A stretch of DNA of 64,000 bases from Ilyomonas sp965277535 (GTDB lineage: Bacteria; Bacteroidota; Bacteroidia; Chitinophagales; Chitinophagaceae). The notes beneath the pieces were generated by a model that saw only the letters and a program-made list of their open reading frames with translations, did not search any database and was not told the DNA's origin. A program made the translations under genes and the position numbers. This document shows, piece by piece, positions 46,240 through 54,696 of this stretch (its first letter is position 1; each line of letters starts with the position of its first letter). Where the stretch lies: assembly GCA_965277535.1 (NCBI GenBank), contig OZ255825.1:1426001-1490000 (forward strand), in the 5' to 3' direction.

Positions 46240-46605
46240 ATGAAACGCTTCAAAAATGTATTCATACCCCTTTTTTTGGCTTGCTGTTTTTTGTTTTCAT
46301 GCACAAAAGACCAAACCACAAAGCCTACGCCACCCGCTACAGCAGAAGTAATTATACAAATTGATTATGTCGGCGCAGGCGGTTCTTATCACGATAATAT
46401 TACGCCTGATTCTGTGATTTATTCGGTGGGAATCAAGAACGGACCTTATACCGTTGATGCCACTAAAACGTACACGATTCAATACCAGGCAGACAACACG
46501 TTTCCTATGCTTACAAAGACCTGGACACCTACGGCGGGTCCATGGACAGTTCATTGCTATGTAACCGGAAATATGGAATACATATCTACTGTTCCCGGCA
46601 ATTAA
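46240..46605 (+). CDS. Small lipoprotein
   Basis: A 121-residue protein with a lipoprotein signal (MKRFKNVFIPLFLACCFLFS then lipid Cys in SCTKDQ). A short Thr/Pro linker (TTKPTPPATAEV) leads to a beta-rich domain ending WTVHCYVTGNMEYISTVPGN. It is expected on the periplasmic side or at the outer membrane. It is the second in a row of three plus-strand genes for exported or small proteins. No family is recognised. Confidence 0.72.
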   Translation: MKRFKNVFIPLFLACCFLFSCTKDQTTKPTPPATAEVIIQIDYVGAGGSYHDNITPDSVIYSVGIKNGPYTVDATKTYTIQYQADNTFPMLTKTWTPTAGPWTVHCYVTGNMEYISTVPGN

Positions 46606-46630
46606 TTCTAAACCATTAAATCAAACAGTT

Positions 46631-47428
46631 ATGCTTTTACACAAATCATGTGTAACGCTGGCGATAGCGTTATGCGCAAGCATCATGTGCCTTGCACAAG
46701 ACATCATTATCAAACAAGATAAAAATGAAATCAAATCGAAGGTTTCTGAAATTACTGAAACCACCATTAAATACAAGAAATGGGAGAATATAGATGGCCC
46801 ATTGTACAGCATTTCAAAAACAGAAGTGTTTATGATCTTATACAGCAATGGTCAGCGCGAAATCATCAATCAGGAAAATAAACCTTTGCAGCAACTTCAA
46901 ACAACCAATCAATCAGCGTACAGAAGCAACCATTCGGAAGTTGAAACGAATCAAACAAAAAACAGCAATGTTGACACAACGGTTGATTACAAAAAACTAA
47001 AAGTAAAGTACACGCCAACACGCATAAACATTGGCTTGCAACAACCTTTAAGCATCGGCTCCAATTGCGAATTTAGAATCGTAAAAAACATATTCAACAT
47101 TGGTATTGCTTACGATTATTTATTTCCAAAAGACGAGTATATACTTTCCGAAAACTTTGGATTTGTGTATGGTAGTTTGTACGCACCGATCAACAGATTA
47201 GCGGGCAATTATGAAAAGCAAGACAAGGGACTATTTGTTTTTGCACATGCAGGATATGGAATAACATCCTCGCAAATAAAAGATGATAACGATAAAACTT
47301 CGACCACCAATGCAGGCGGCTTTACCTGGCGCGCCGGTATTGATTATTACATCACCAAAGGTTTTGGAGTTACCGTTTCTTCTTACAAGTTTAAAACCGC
47401 CTACGCCGGTCTTGTCTTTAACTTGTAG
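46631..47428 (+). CDS. Probable outer-membrane-associated protein
   Basis: A 265-residue protein with a signal peptide (MLLHKSCVTLAIALCASIMC, cleavage after LAQ near residue 23). The first 60 residues (DIIIKQDKNEIKSKVSEITE) resemble the short beta domain that often opens Bacteroidota outer-membrane proteins. The C-terminal 140 residues have alternating strands with aromatic residues and end in F (YAGLVFNL), as in an eight-strand barrel. It lies 25 bases after the lipoprotein gene. The function is unknown. Confidence 0.7.
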   Translation: MLLHKSCVTLAIALCASIMCLAQDIIIKQDKNEIKSKVSEITETTIKYKKWENIDGPLYSISKTEVFMILYSNGQREIINQENKPLQQLQTTNQSAYRSNHSEVETNQTKNSNVDTTVDYKKLKVKYTPTRINIGLQQPLSIGSNCEFRIVKNIFNIGIAYDYLFPKDEYILSENFGFVYGSLYAPINRLAGNYEKQDKGLFVFAHAGYGITSSQIKDDNDKTSTTNAGGFTWRAGIDYYITKGFGVTVSSYKFKTAYAGLVFNL

Positions 47429-47618
47429 CAGCAAGTTTGGTTTTGCCCTTTTTTATTGCAAAGAAGATGAATAAACAGTTTCAGCTATCATCTAAAAAAG
47501 TCAATCCTATATCCTTAAAAACAATTCGCGCCTGCGAAGTGCAAACCAAAGAAGAGGCGCTGTAAGCCGAAATCATATCCGCTTATATCCTCTCTTTGGT
47601 TTTGTATAAAATATCGAA

Positions 47619-48956
47619 TTAACGCGGTAAAGAAAACGATGTTTCGTGCAGCGCACTTCCATTAATCATTCTTGTATTCGCTATTGAGATTGGATCATCA
47701 TTTACACTCGTTTGTTTTTGCCCATGTTTGTTCAAAAACAATTTCATCAAAGGTCCTGCAATCAGTATAGTGAGCATCGTCATTATTACAAGTCCAACAA
47801 ATATTTTTTCATCAATAATCTTTGCGCTCAGGGCAACGCTACCCAGCACAATTTCCTGCGAGCCGCGTGCATTCATTCCAAAAGCAATGGCAAGCGATTC
47901 ATTCTTTTCAATACCACTCATTCGTGCACCCAAACCGGCACCGATGATTTTGGCAATGCACGCAATGCCCACAATTAAAGCTACAATTGACAAATTGAAA
48001 TTCGTTACAAAATTGACACGCAAACCTACAGATGCAAAAAAGAGGGGTGCAATAATGTAAATTACAAATTGCTGCAACACATTCTGCGTAGAAGAAGTAA
48101 AATACTTAGAATCGCCAACAGCAATACCCATCAGGAACGCGCCAAACACACCGCGAATGCCCAAATATTCGGTGAACACAGCACCTAAAAAACAAAGCGC
48201 ACAGCTTACAGTGATTAAAGTTCCTGAACCTGAAAAATACTTACTGGTTATGAAAAGAATTTTATCAATCAGCCATCGGCCAATGGTTACCATAAATAGG
48301 GCAAAACCTAATACCACCAGCACGGATGAAAAAGAGCCTTCGCTTTTGTGGTTGTCTATCATTTTGATGATGATCGAAAACAAAACCCAACCTAAAAAAT
48401 CGTCAACCATAGCAGCGGTTATCACCAGTCCGCCCACTTTGGTTTTAATGATATTTAGATCGAACAACACTTTTACAATAACCGATAATGCGGTGATAGA
48501 AAGAGCCGTTCCAAAAAATAAAGAAGGAATCAACCTGCCATCAGGCGATGGCGGAAAAATGTAATCGTGAAAAAACCAAATGGCTGCAAAGCCCAATGCA
48601 AATGGAAACAAAATGCCCATGATGCTAATGGAAGCCGCTTGCTTACCTTGCTTGCGGATTTGCTTTACATCCACTTCAATGCCGGCAACAAACATCAGCA
48701 TAATTACGCCTATGTTCGCCAGCCCGTCAAACGCGCCGAAAGCCCGGGTATCATTGATAAAAATGGATGAAAAAAGGTGCGGAAATACTGAGCCTAACAG
48801 GGATGGACCAATGATAATGCCTGCTAAAATTTCGCCCACCACAACCGGCTGTTTTAATTTGCGGCATATCTCGCCCAGAACGCGGGCAAGAATAAGAACT
48901 ATGCTTACCATGATGAGGAAATGAAGAACTTCGGCAGAGCTCAATTTTGATACCAT
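47619..48956 (-). CDS. Cation/proton antiporter of the CPA2 (KefB/NapA-like) family
   Basis: A 445-residue membrane transporter with about twelve to thirteen helices. The opening has LARVLGEICRKLKQPVVVGE and ILAGIIIGPSLLG; the ion-site helix has VTAAMVDDFLGWVLFSI with the paired Asp residues near residue 180. No TrkA-type regulatory domain is attached. It should exchange sodium or potassium for protons at the inner membrane. Its 3' end carries an exact TTTGTTTTTGCCC motif in coding sequence. Confidence 0.88.
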   Translation of the reverse strand: MVSKLSSAEVLHFLIMVSIVLILARVLGEICRKLKQPVVVGEILAGIIIGPSLLGSVFPHLFSSIFINDTRAFGAFDGLANIGVIMLMFVAGIEVDVKQIRKQGKQAASISIMGILFPFALGFAAIWFFHDYIFPPSPDGRLIPSLFFGTALSITALSVIVKVLFDLNIIKTKVGGLVITAAMVDDFLGWVLFSIIIKMIDNHKSEGSFSSVLVVLGFALFMVTIGRWLIDKILFITSKYFSGSGTLITVSCALCFLGAVFTEYLGIRGVFGAFLMGIAVGDSKYFTSSTQNVLQQFVIYIIAPLFFASVGLRVNFVTNFNLSIVALIVGIACIAKIIGAGLGARMSGIEKNESLAIAFGMNARGSQEIVLGSVALSAKIIDEKIFVGLVIMTMLTILIAGPLMKLFLNKHGQKQTSVNDDPISIANTRMINGSALHETSFSLPR

Positions 48957-49137
48957 GCAGTACTGTTTATAAACGTATCGTTCGTTTCAAAAGAAGGCAA
49001 AAGTAAACGGATTTTGAATACTCTACTAAATTTATAGGATTATAATTTATTAATTTTCGCCCAACACTTTAAAAAAATGGGCGAAAGAAAATCACGTGTT
49101 TTTATTCAGCTATCGTTCAATACTTATTTTTACACCA

Positions 49138-49782
49138 ATGCCACAGCAACTTTTTTTATTTGATGAAGAGACAAAAAAAGATGTTCAGTCTGATAAAAAA
49201 GTGAACGATCAGACTGATTCTGTACCTCGTATTGAAGAAACTGATGAGGCTGAAAGCCTTACTCTTGTTGACTTTGATGAGTTGCCAATTGTTACCGAAC
49301 AAAGTTTTGAAACACTTACGGATCCCTTTGCCCAAGTAGAACAAAAACAACAGGATAAGATAGACACACTGCTCCTGATGCCCAATAAAAAACGGGGCAG
49401 AAAATCGTTTAAAGACATGGACAAAGAATCCATTTTAATTGACGTTCCTACTGATGAAGTTTTATTTCAGAAAAAATATTATCCAACGCGAGTGGTGGCA
49501 GAATGGCTGGGCATTACGCAATCGCAATTACGTGTCTGGGAAACGGAATTTGATATTTTGCAACCGAAAAAAAATGGTAAAGGCGACCGTTTTTTCCGGC
49601 CGGAAGATGTAAAAAATCTGAAGCTAATTTATCACTTACTTCGCATACGAAAGTTTACCGTGCAAGGCGCTAAGCAGTATTTAGAGGAAAATAGAAAAAA
49701 CGTGCAAAACAAAATACAGTTGATACAATCGCTGCAAGGCTTCAAACGATTTCTAACAGAACTTAAAGCTATATCAGGATGA
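49138..49782 (+). CDS. MerR-family transcriptional regulator
   Basis: A 214-residue protein. The first 110 residues are acidic and of low order (for example FDEETKKDVQSDKKVNDQTD). The C-terminal 100 residues have a MerR-type winged helix-turn-helix: YPTRVVAEWLGITQSQLRVW, then ETEFDILQPKKNGKGDRFF and EDVKNLKLIYHLLRIRKFTV. No metal-binding Cys is seen, so the signal is unknown. I start it at 49138 (MPQQLFLFDEE). Its stop overlaps the start of the next gene (ATGA). It is likely the operon partner of the thioredoxin-like gene. Confidence 0.85.
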   Translation: MPQQLFLFDEETKKDVQSDKKVNDQTDSVPRIEETDEAESLTLVDFDELPIVTEQSFETLTDPFAQVEQKQQDKIDTLLLMPNKKRGRKSFKDMDKESILIDVPTDEVLFQKKYYPTRVVAEWLGITQSQLRVWETEFDILQPKKNGKGDRFFRPEDVKNLKLIYHLLRIRKFTVQGAKQYLEENRKNVQNKIQLIQSLQGFKRFLTELKAISG

Positions 49783-50318
49783 AAAAAGCATTTACAGTTA
49801 TCAGCTTCTTATTATTGGCAACGTTTGGTTTTGCGCAAAAAACAACAAATGAAGTTGTGCAGCCTTATACTATTACAATCAACGAAAAAGAAAAAGTTTT
49901 AAAAGGCTTATTAAACCGTTCTGTTATTGAAAGCGATACTACTTTCAAGTGGTTCAAAAACAATTACGCTTTAGGAAGAGTAGATGCCACTGCGGTTGAC
50001 GCTTTCAAAAAGAAAGGCAGCCAGGTTCGCATGGTTATTTTTGGTGGAACCTGGTGTGAGGACACACAAAACTTGTTACCTCAATTTTATCGGTTAGTTG
50101 ATAGCTCAGGCTATCCCGATTCGTGCATTACTTTAATTGGCGTTGACAGAAATAAAAAAACGCTCGACAATTTAAGCGATGCGTTTCACATTACCAATGT
50201 GCCTACTTTTATTGTGATGAAAGAGGGCAAAGAAATTGCCCGAGTAGTTGAATACGGCAAGTATGGACAAATTGATAAAGAGTTGGGCGAAATTGTAAAT
50301 GCAGCCCCCAACCCTTAA
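49779..50318 (+). CDS. Exported thioredoxin-like protein with a CxxT site
   Basis: A 179-residue protein with a signal peptide (MKKAFTVISFLLLATFGFAQ). The thioredoxin-fold segment is FGGTWCEDTQNLLPQF with Cys93; the second Cys of the usual CxxC is replaced by Thr. The cis-proline is in ITNVPTFIVMKEGKEI. A single Cys means it cannot act as a normal dithiol reductase, so it may be a monothiol reductase, chaperone or peroxidase. It overlaps the MerR gene by four bases. The last codons and stop come from a dispersed repeat (50301-50330). Confidence 0.82.
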   Translation: MKKAFTVISFLLLATFGFAQKTTNEVVQPYTITINEKEKVLKGLLNRSVIESDTTFKWFKNNYALGRVDATAVDAFKKKGSQVRMVIFGGTWCEDTQNLLPQFYRLVDSSGYPDSCITLIGVDRNKKTLDNLSDAFHITNVPTFIVMKEGKEIARVVEYGKYGQIDKELGEIVNAAPNP

Positions 50319-50330
50319 AGGGGAGTTTTA
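50301..50330. repeat. Copy of the CCCCC...AAAGGGG repeat common in Bacteroidota
   Basis: GCAGCCCCCAACCCTTAAAG followed by GGGAGTTTTA matches the short palindromic repeat (CCCCTAAAGGGG type) that is scattered after genes in this phylum. It covers the end of the thioredoxin-like gene. Confidence 0.55.
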
Positions 50331-50428
50331 AAGTTTCGGCCCTAAAGGAAGCCTTAAAACAACACTCACAATTCACTACCCACTTAAATTAACCATTTAC
50401 AATTATCAATCACCAATAAAAATAACCT

Positions 50429-51418
50429 ATGACTTATGTTGCAAACGCGAACCGTTATAAAGAAATGAAGTATCGCCGCTGTGGAAAAAGCGGTATTTTA
50501 TTGCCCGAAATTTCACTGGGCTTGTGGCACAACTTCGGCGGTGTGGATGTGTATGAAAACTACCGCGCCATCCTTCACGCAGCTTTTGATGCTGGCATTA
50601 CACATTTTGATTTGGCAAATAATTACGGTCCGCCGCCCGGCTCTGCTGAATCAAATTTTGGAAGAATTTTGAAGCAGGATTTTCATCAGTACAGAGATCA
50701 ATTAATCATCTCTACAAAAGCCGGTTATTTAATGTGGGAAGGTCCGTATGGAGAATGGGGATCGAAAAAATATCTGGTGGCTTCGCTTGACCAAAGTTTG
50801 AAGCGGATGGGGCTTGATTATGTTGACATTTTTTATAGTCATCGTCCCGATCCTAACACGCCGCTGGAAGAAACGATGATGGCTTTGGACTTAATGGTTC
50901 GGCAAGGCAAAGCTTTGTATGTGGGTATCTCTAATTATCAAAAAGAAGAAGCGGCAAAAGCTATTTCTATTTTAAAAAGCCTCGGTACGCCTTGCCTTAT
51001 TCACCAACCCAAATACAGCTTGTTTGAGCGTTGGGTAGAAGGCGGTTTATTAGATGTGCTGGAAGAAAATGGTGTGGGCTGCATTCCGTTTTCGCCGCTG
51101 GCGCAAGGCTTGTTAACTACTAAGTATTTGAAAGGTATTCCTGACGATTCGCGGGCGCACAAAAGCACCGGCTTTTTGCAGGAAGGCCAGGTAACACCAG
51201 CAGCTGTTGCCAAAGCACAAAAGCTGAACGATATAGCGCAGCAACGCGGTCAAACGCTGGCGCAGATGGCGCTTGCGTGGTTGTTGAAAGATGGGCGCAT
51301 TACTTCTGTATTAATTGGTGTAAGCAAATTGCAACAGTTGCAGGATTGTTTAGGAGCCATTGATAACACTACTTTTAGCAGTGAAGAACTGAGCAAGATT
51401 GAAGACATATTAAAATGA
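50429..51418 (+). CDS. Aldo/keto reductase, YghZ/Kv-beta-like
   Basis: A 329-residue NADPH-dependent aldo/keto reductase. It has the catalytic Tyr in DLANNYGPPPGSAESNFG (near residue 67), the Lys in ISTKAGYLMWEGPYGEWGSK and the His in FYSHRPDPNTPLEETM. The end includes the cofactor loop ITSVLIGVSKLQQLQDCLGA. The GPPPGSAE segment is that of the YghZ group, which reduces methylglyoxal and L-glyceraldehyde 3-phosphate. The reaction is not proven for this protein. It is a single transcription unit. Confidence 0.9.
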   Translation: MTYVANANRYKEMKYRRCGKSGILLPEISLGLWHNFGGVDVYENYRAILHAAFDAGITHFDLANNYGPPPGSAESNFGRILKQDFHQYRDQLIISTKAGYLMWEGPYGEWGSKKYLVASLDQSLKRMGLDYVDIFYSHRPDPNTPLEETMMALDLMVRQGKALYVGISNYQKEEAAKAISILKSLGTPCLIHQPKYSLFERWVEGGLLDVLEENGVGCIPFSPLAQGLLTTKYLKGIPDDSRAHKSTGFLQEGQVTPAAVAKAQKLNDIAQQRGQTLAQMALAWLLKDGRITSVLIGVSKLQQLQDCLGAIDNTTFSSEELSKIEDILK

Positions 51419-51425
51419 AGAATTG

Positions 51426-51495
51426 AACCGCGAAGGCACAAAGACACAAAAAAAATGGGCAAAACCAAACTTCGCCCTTTGCGTCTTTGCGATGG
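51426..51495. repeat. Inverted repeat of the GACACAAAGACACAAA type
   Basis: The left arm (CGCGAAGGCACAAAGACACA, 51428-51447) pairs imperfectly with the right arm TTTGCGTCTTTGCGATGG (51478-51495). An inner GGGC/GCCC pair closes the loop and includes a variant of the recurring motif (GGGCAAAACCAAA). It is related to 1602-1700 and lies just after the aldo/keto reductase gene, where it may help end transcription. Confidence 0.55.
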
Positions 51496-51682
51496 AAAAT
51501 AACACTCGCATAAAAGCTCAATTCATTTCAGAACGTTGAAGAGTGCGACGCAAGAGACGATCAACAAGAATTCCTGCAGCCCGGTACATAGAATTGCATT
51601 TTGTATTGGCTGTTTTCTGATTCTTTTTTAAAAAGGAAACTATGTTTGTTTTTGTTTATTTTTATTGATAAAATTCATCACT

Positions 51683-51835
51683 ATGTCGTTACCAACCAAT
51701 AACAAAAACGAAGGCAAAGGAGCCAATAAAACAACGAAAAGCGGAATGGCTGCGGGCTCAAAATTCATCAGCAAACCCAAGGCAGGCGGGGCAAACAAAA
51801 AGCCTGTGAAAACAGGTGGCAGCCGTGGTAGCTGA
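51683..51835 (+). CDS. 50-residue basic Gly/Lys/Asn-rich protein
   Basis: A short frame from the ATG at 51683 encodes MSLPTNNKNEGKGANKTTKS, then GMAAGSKFISKPKAGGANKK and PVKTGGSRGS. It has no acidic cluster, only one Phe as aromatic, and is strongly positive, so it is probably disordered and binds nucleic acid or another acidic partner. A perfect terminator follows at 51862-51901. The composition is too regular for random DNA. Comparable small basic proteins occur in Chitinophagaceae without known function. Confidence 0.6.
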   Translation: MSLPTNNKNEGKGANKTTKSGMAAGSKFISKPKAGGANKKPVKTGGSRGS

Positions 51836-51861
51836 GATAGCAACTATTGAAAAAGCGGGCA

Positions 51862-51901
51862 AAAACAAAGCCTCACAGCAAACGTTGTGAGGCTTTGTTT
51901 T
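51862..51901. terminator. Strong bidirectional terminator
   Basis: A perfect 16-bp stem AAAACAAAGCCTCACA / TGTGAGGCTTTGTTTT around GCAAACGT, with A and T tracts on each side. It lies between two convergent small genes and its left arm overlaps an exact GGGCAAAAACAAA (51857-51869). Confidence 0.88.
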
Positions 51902-51920
51902 GAGTTTTGTTTTGCCTGTT

Positions 51921-52151
51921 TTATGATTCGCTGACAATAGCTGAATCGTAAAGACTACCTGAAACAATTTTAGGTGAAGACTCTTTTGCCGCTTCACCTG
52001 TCAAATCAATCATATCATCAGAAATCAGACTTTTCAGGTCGTTGCCACGCTGGGCAAGCATTTGACGGGTTTCGGCACCGCTGCGGGGCGCAAATAAATA
52101 AACGAGCAAGCCACCGAGAGCCATGCCACGTAGGAATGATACTAAATGCAT
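51921..52151 (-). CDS. YtxH-domain small membrane protein
   Basis: A 76-residue protein with the YtxH opening: FLRGMALGGLLVYLFAPRSG, then AETRQMLAQRG. One membrane helix and a G-x-x-L-G-x-L-Y-A-P motif with a charged helical tail (NDLKSLISDDMIDLTGEAAK) are typical. YtxH proteins are often linked to general stress. It is convergent with the 50-residue gene, across the shared terminator. Confidence 0.8.
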   Translation of the reverse strand: MHLVSFLRGMALGGLLVYLFAPRSGAETRQMLAQRGNDLKSLISDDMIDLTGEAAKESSPKIVSGSLYDSAIVSES

Positions 52152-52265
52152 AATTTTAATTTTTAGTAGTGAAAAGCTTTTGTTGTAACCAAATTACTAC
52201 CTAAAACTTTGCCAGTAAATTTTGGTGTAATATTTTATTGGAAAAAGGTAGTTAAAATGATAATT

Positions 52266-52487
52266 ATGAGCAGTGCATTTGTAAAGGAAAGCGATGAGCA
52301 ATGGCTGCACGATGTACAACCTACTTTGCCCGCGTTGGTGCATTATTTAACAAGAGAAAACAACGGTGTGCGGGTGTATGAAAAGCATCAGTTTGTAGAT
52401 AGTAAAACGGGCAAAGAAGTGTATGAAATGAGCAATGGTTTAGCGTATCGGAAAGATAACGAAGGGCGATGGGAAATTAAATGGTGA
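52266..52487 (+). CDS. Small hypothetical protein
   Basis: A 73-residue protein starting MSSAFVKESDEQWLHDVQPT; an earlier start at 52257 (MIIM...) is also possible. The middle LVHYLTRENNGVRVYEKHQF and the end LAYRKDNEGRWEIKW have natural composition and even charge. It is soluble. A real gene is likely, because similar short proteins stand alone in other Bacteroidota, but no function is known. Confidence 0.6.
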   Translation: MSSAFVKESDEQWLHDVQPTLPALVHYLTRENNGVRVYEKHQFVDSKTGKEVYEMSNGLAYRKDNEGRWEIKW

Positions 52488-52586
52488 GAGATGTTGGATG
52501 TGTGATGTCTTTTGCTTAAGGCTGTGATATTAGTTTAACTTGTCTCACCTCTAACATCATACATCAAATATCATATATCGAATGGT

Positions 52587-53612
52587 TCACCTCGCAAACA
52601 CTTTTTTCAGTAACGATTTGCCTGCAAAATAAGCGCGGCGCTGCATCGGAATTTGAGGAATCATAAACGTGCTTTGCAAGCGTTGCTGTAAATGACTGTT
52701 AGAAAAATCGGACAAAACAAAATTTTGTTTTTGCAGCCATTGAAATAGTTCAACAAAGCCGTGCCGCTTCTCGGCCGGAAGATGCCAGATGGCCAGTTTT
52801 TCATCACCGTTTTGAATGTTGCGAAATGAGGTTGGATCGGTCCACAACCGCTTGATGTATTTGTTTGCCTGACCGCCTTCAAAACCATTTTTATAAAACA
52901 AAAAACTTAGCGTGTGAGCTTCTTCGTGCAGCTTATCCAAATGAGCTTCGTTCAATTGGAGCAACTGTTTCCAAACAGTATAAAAATCATGGATGAGTGT
53001 TTTCAAAACCGCAATGGTAGTTGCATAAAATTCGCCTGCATGGTATTGCGGAATGGGTTCTACTTTTTGATTTAATAATGAACCAAACACGCTTTGCATG
53101 CTCTTTCGCGAGTTGCCGTTGATGTTGTGGCCGGGCGCATAATCAATCACGTACGTAATGCACTTTTCAGCACTCACTTCAGCAAATAAAGAAGCCAAGT
53201 TTTGGGTGATGATGCAATCGGAATCGAGCAATAAAAAATTATCATCATCTTTAAAATCTTCGTGCGTGCTAATGTATTTAAAAACAGAAAATTCATAAAA
53301 CTGGTTGCGCCATTGGTTGTAATAACCTTGCGGCGTTACATACTCAAACGGCGTTACATAAAAGTTGACATTCAGTTGTTGCAACAAGTCTTTTATATCG
53401 GTTCCATCAACAACCGGCAGGTTGGGTTGATTACTGAAAAGGGCCAAAGTTGCATCCGGGTTATGCCGTCTTGCCATCGTATAAAAACAACAGATGCACC
53501 GCCAGTAAATATTTTGCACTTTAGCATCGGACGACTTGCCTTTTGCTGAAGGAAAATAGGTGCTGTTGTCTTCAGTATCCAAACAAATCCAGGTGGCAAT
53601 AATATTCTTCAT
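52587..53612 (-). CDS. Glycosyltransferase-like protein with a DSD motif
   Basis: A 341-residue cytoplasmic protein. The segment DDDNFLLLDSDCIITQNLASL near residue 130 has the Asp-x-Asp motif that binds metal and nucleotide sugar in GT-A fold enzymes. The opening (IATWICLDTEDNSTYFPSAK) and the end rich in Arg/Lys (RRAYFAGKSLLKKVFAR) are also consistent. It is the last gene of the exopolysaccharide operon in this window. The sugar and linkage are unknown. Confidence 0.7.
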   Translation of the reverse strand: MKNIIATWICLDTEDNSTYFPSAKGKSSDAKVQNIYWRCICCFYTMARRHNPDATLALFSNQPNLPVVDGTDIKDLLQQLNVNFYVTPFEYVTPQGYYNQWRNQFYEFSVFKYISTHEDFKDDDNFLLLDSDCIITQNLASLFAEVSAEKCITYVIDYAPGHNINGNSRKSMQSVFGSLLNQKVEPIPQYHAGEFYATTIAVLKTLIHDFYTVWKQLLQLNEAHLDKLHEEAHTLSFLFYKNGFEGGQANKYIKRLWTDPTSFRNIQNGDEKLAIWHLPAEKRHGFVELFQWLQKQNFVLSDFSNSHLQQRLQSTFMIPQIPMQRRAYFAGKSLLKKVFAR

Positions 53613-53658
53613 AAAAACAAATTAAGTCAATTCAATATTGAGAGCTTTATATTACGCT

Positions 53659-53691
53659 AACGCTGACAGGGTTTTGAACCCTGTCAGCGTT
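53659..53691. repeat. Perfect palindrome inside the exopolysaccharide operon
   Basis: AACGCTGACAGGGTT (53659-53673) and AACCCTGTCAGCGTT (53677-53691) form a perfect 15-bp stem with a TTG loop. The core AACCCTGTCAGCGTT type recurs after genes in many Bacteroidota. There is no T tract, so it is a repeat or pause site rather than a simple terminator. It separates the last two genes of the operon. Confidence 0.72.
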
Positions 53692-53727
53692 ACGAGCTCA
53701 ATGTTATTCTTCATAAAACAAGTTTTG

Positions 53728-54627
53728 TTAAGCAAACAAGCTTTTTATTTTATACAAAATGCGGGTTTTAAGGCTGTAGGTATCGAGGAATTGTTTGAAT
53801 ATATCAGGATGAATGTGGGGCGAAAGAAACCCAAATTTGGTTTTGCCGCTTTTATCTAAAACAGTTGAAAAACGGGTTTGATGCAGCCCTGCTGTGTGTG
53901 TTGCGTTGCCGCCAAAACCATTGTTTGTCACTTTTGAAACCGTGGGAAAAACGGCATATGTTCCCAACTTGAATTGTGCATACGCCCAGCGGATTGCCCA
54001 CGAATTCCGCTTGCCTTCCATTTGCAAACGCAGCAGTTTGGTAAGGTCGGAGCCGTTGCGGTTAAAGCGTTTCTGTGCAGCTTTATCTTTTGTAAAAGCG
54101 TTGTAATCTTTCATTGCCCAGTCTATTTTATCCCAACGGTTTTTCCAGGTTGCCCAACCCCAGCTTGAGCCTCGTCCGGTAAAATAAACGTCTATATTTT
54201 CTTTTGTGCGAATGGGAACGGTATAACCACAAACCGCAAACACGCGCTCATCGTTTTCGTACCAATTCAATGCATCGTTCATGAAGTTTAAAAAGTTATC
54301 GGATAGCACTAAATCATCTTCCAGAACAATGGCTTTTCCACATTCATTTACAACTTCTGAAACGCCTGCTATTACTGAATTCGCCAACCCTTTGTTTTCA
54401 TCGGAAAAACGAAGTGTAACCGACGCGAAGCCTTCGATATTTTGAATAAAAGATCGAACTTCTTCAACAGCATTTTTATCTTCTTCCTTTGCAGCCGCGT
54501 CGGAAAAAATATACAAATGCGATTGTTCAGCCAACAGATTCTTTTGTAAAGAAGCCACTACTTGCTCCGTTAAATCAAGCCGCTTAAAAACAAACAAACA
54601 AACAGGCGCAAGTATAGTTTCGGGCAT
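53728..54627 (-). CDS. Glycosyltransferase, GT2-like
   Basis: A 299-residue protein with a GT-A domain. It begins ILAPVCLFVFKRLDLTEQVV, and the metal-site acid motif EDDLVLSDNF is near residue 100. Later it has FTGRGSSWGWATWKNRWDKI and the end HPDIFKQFLDTYSLKTR. Enzymes of this outline transfer a sugar in capsule or exopolysaccharide synthesis. It lies between the polymerase gene and a palindrome. The donor and acceptor are unknown. Confidence 0.78.
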   Translation of the reverse strand: MPETILAPVCLFVFKRLDLTEQVVASLQKNLLAEQSHLYIFSDAAAKEEDKNAVEEVRSFIQNIEGFASVTLRFSDENKGLANSVIAGVSEVVNECGKAIVLEDDLVLSDNFLNFMNDALNWYENDERVFAVCGYTVPIRTKENIDVYFTGRGSSWGWATWKNRWDKIDWAMKDYNAFTKDKAAQKRFNRNGSDLTKLLRLQMEGKRNSWAIRWAYAQFKLGTYAVFPTVSKVTNNGFGGNATHTAGLHQTRFSTVLDKSGKTKFGFLSPHIHPDIFKQFLDTYSLKTRILYKIKSLFA

Positions 54628-54696
54628 GATACAATTGAGTTGATAAGTGAAATTTTGTTACAAAGTAATTTATGAAATAGCGGCAAAACCAAAAGG

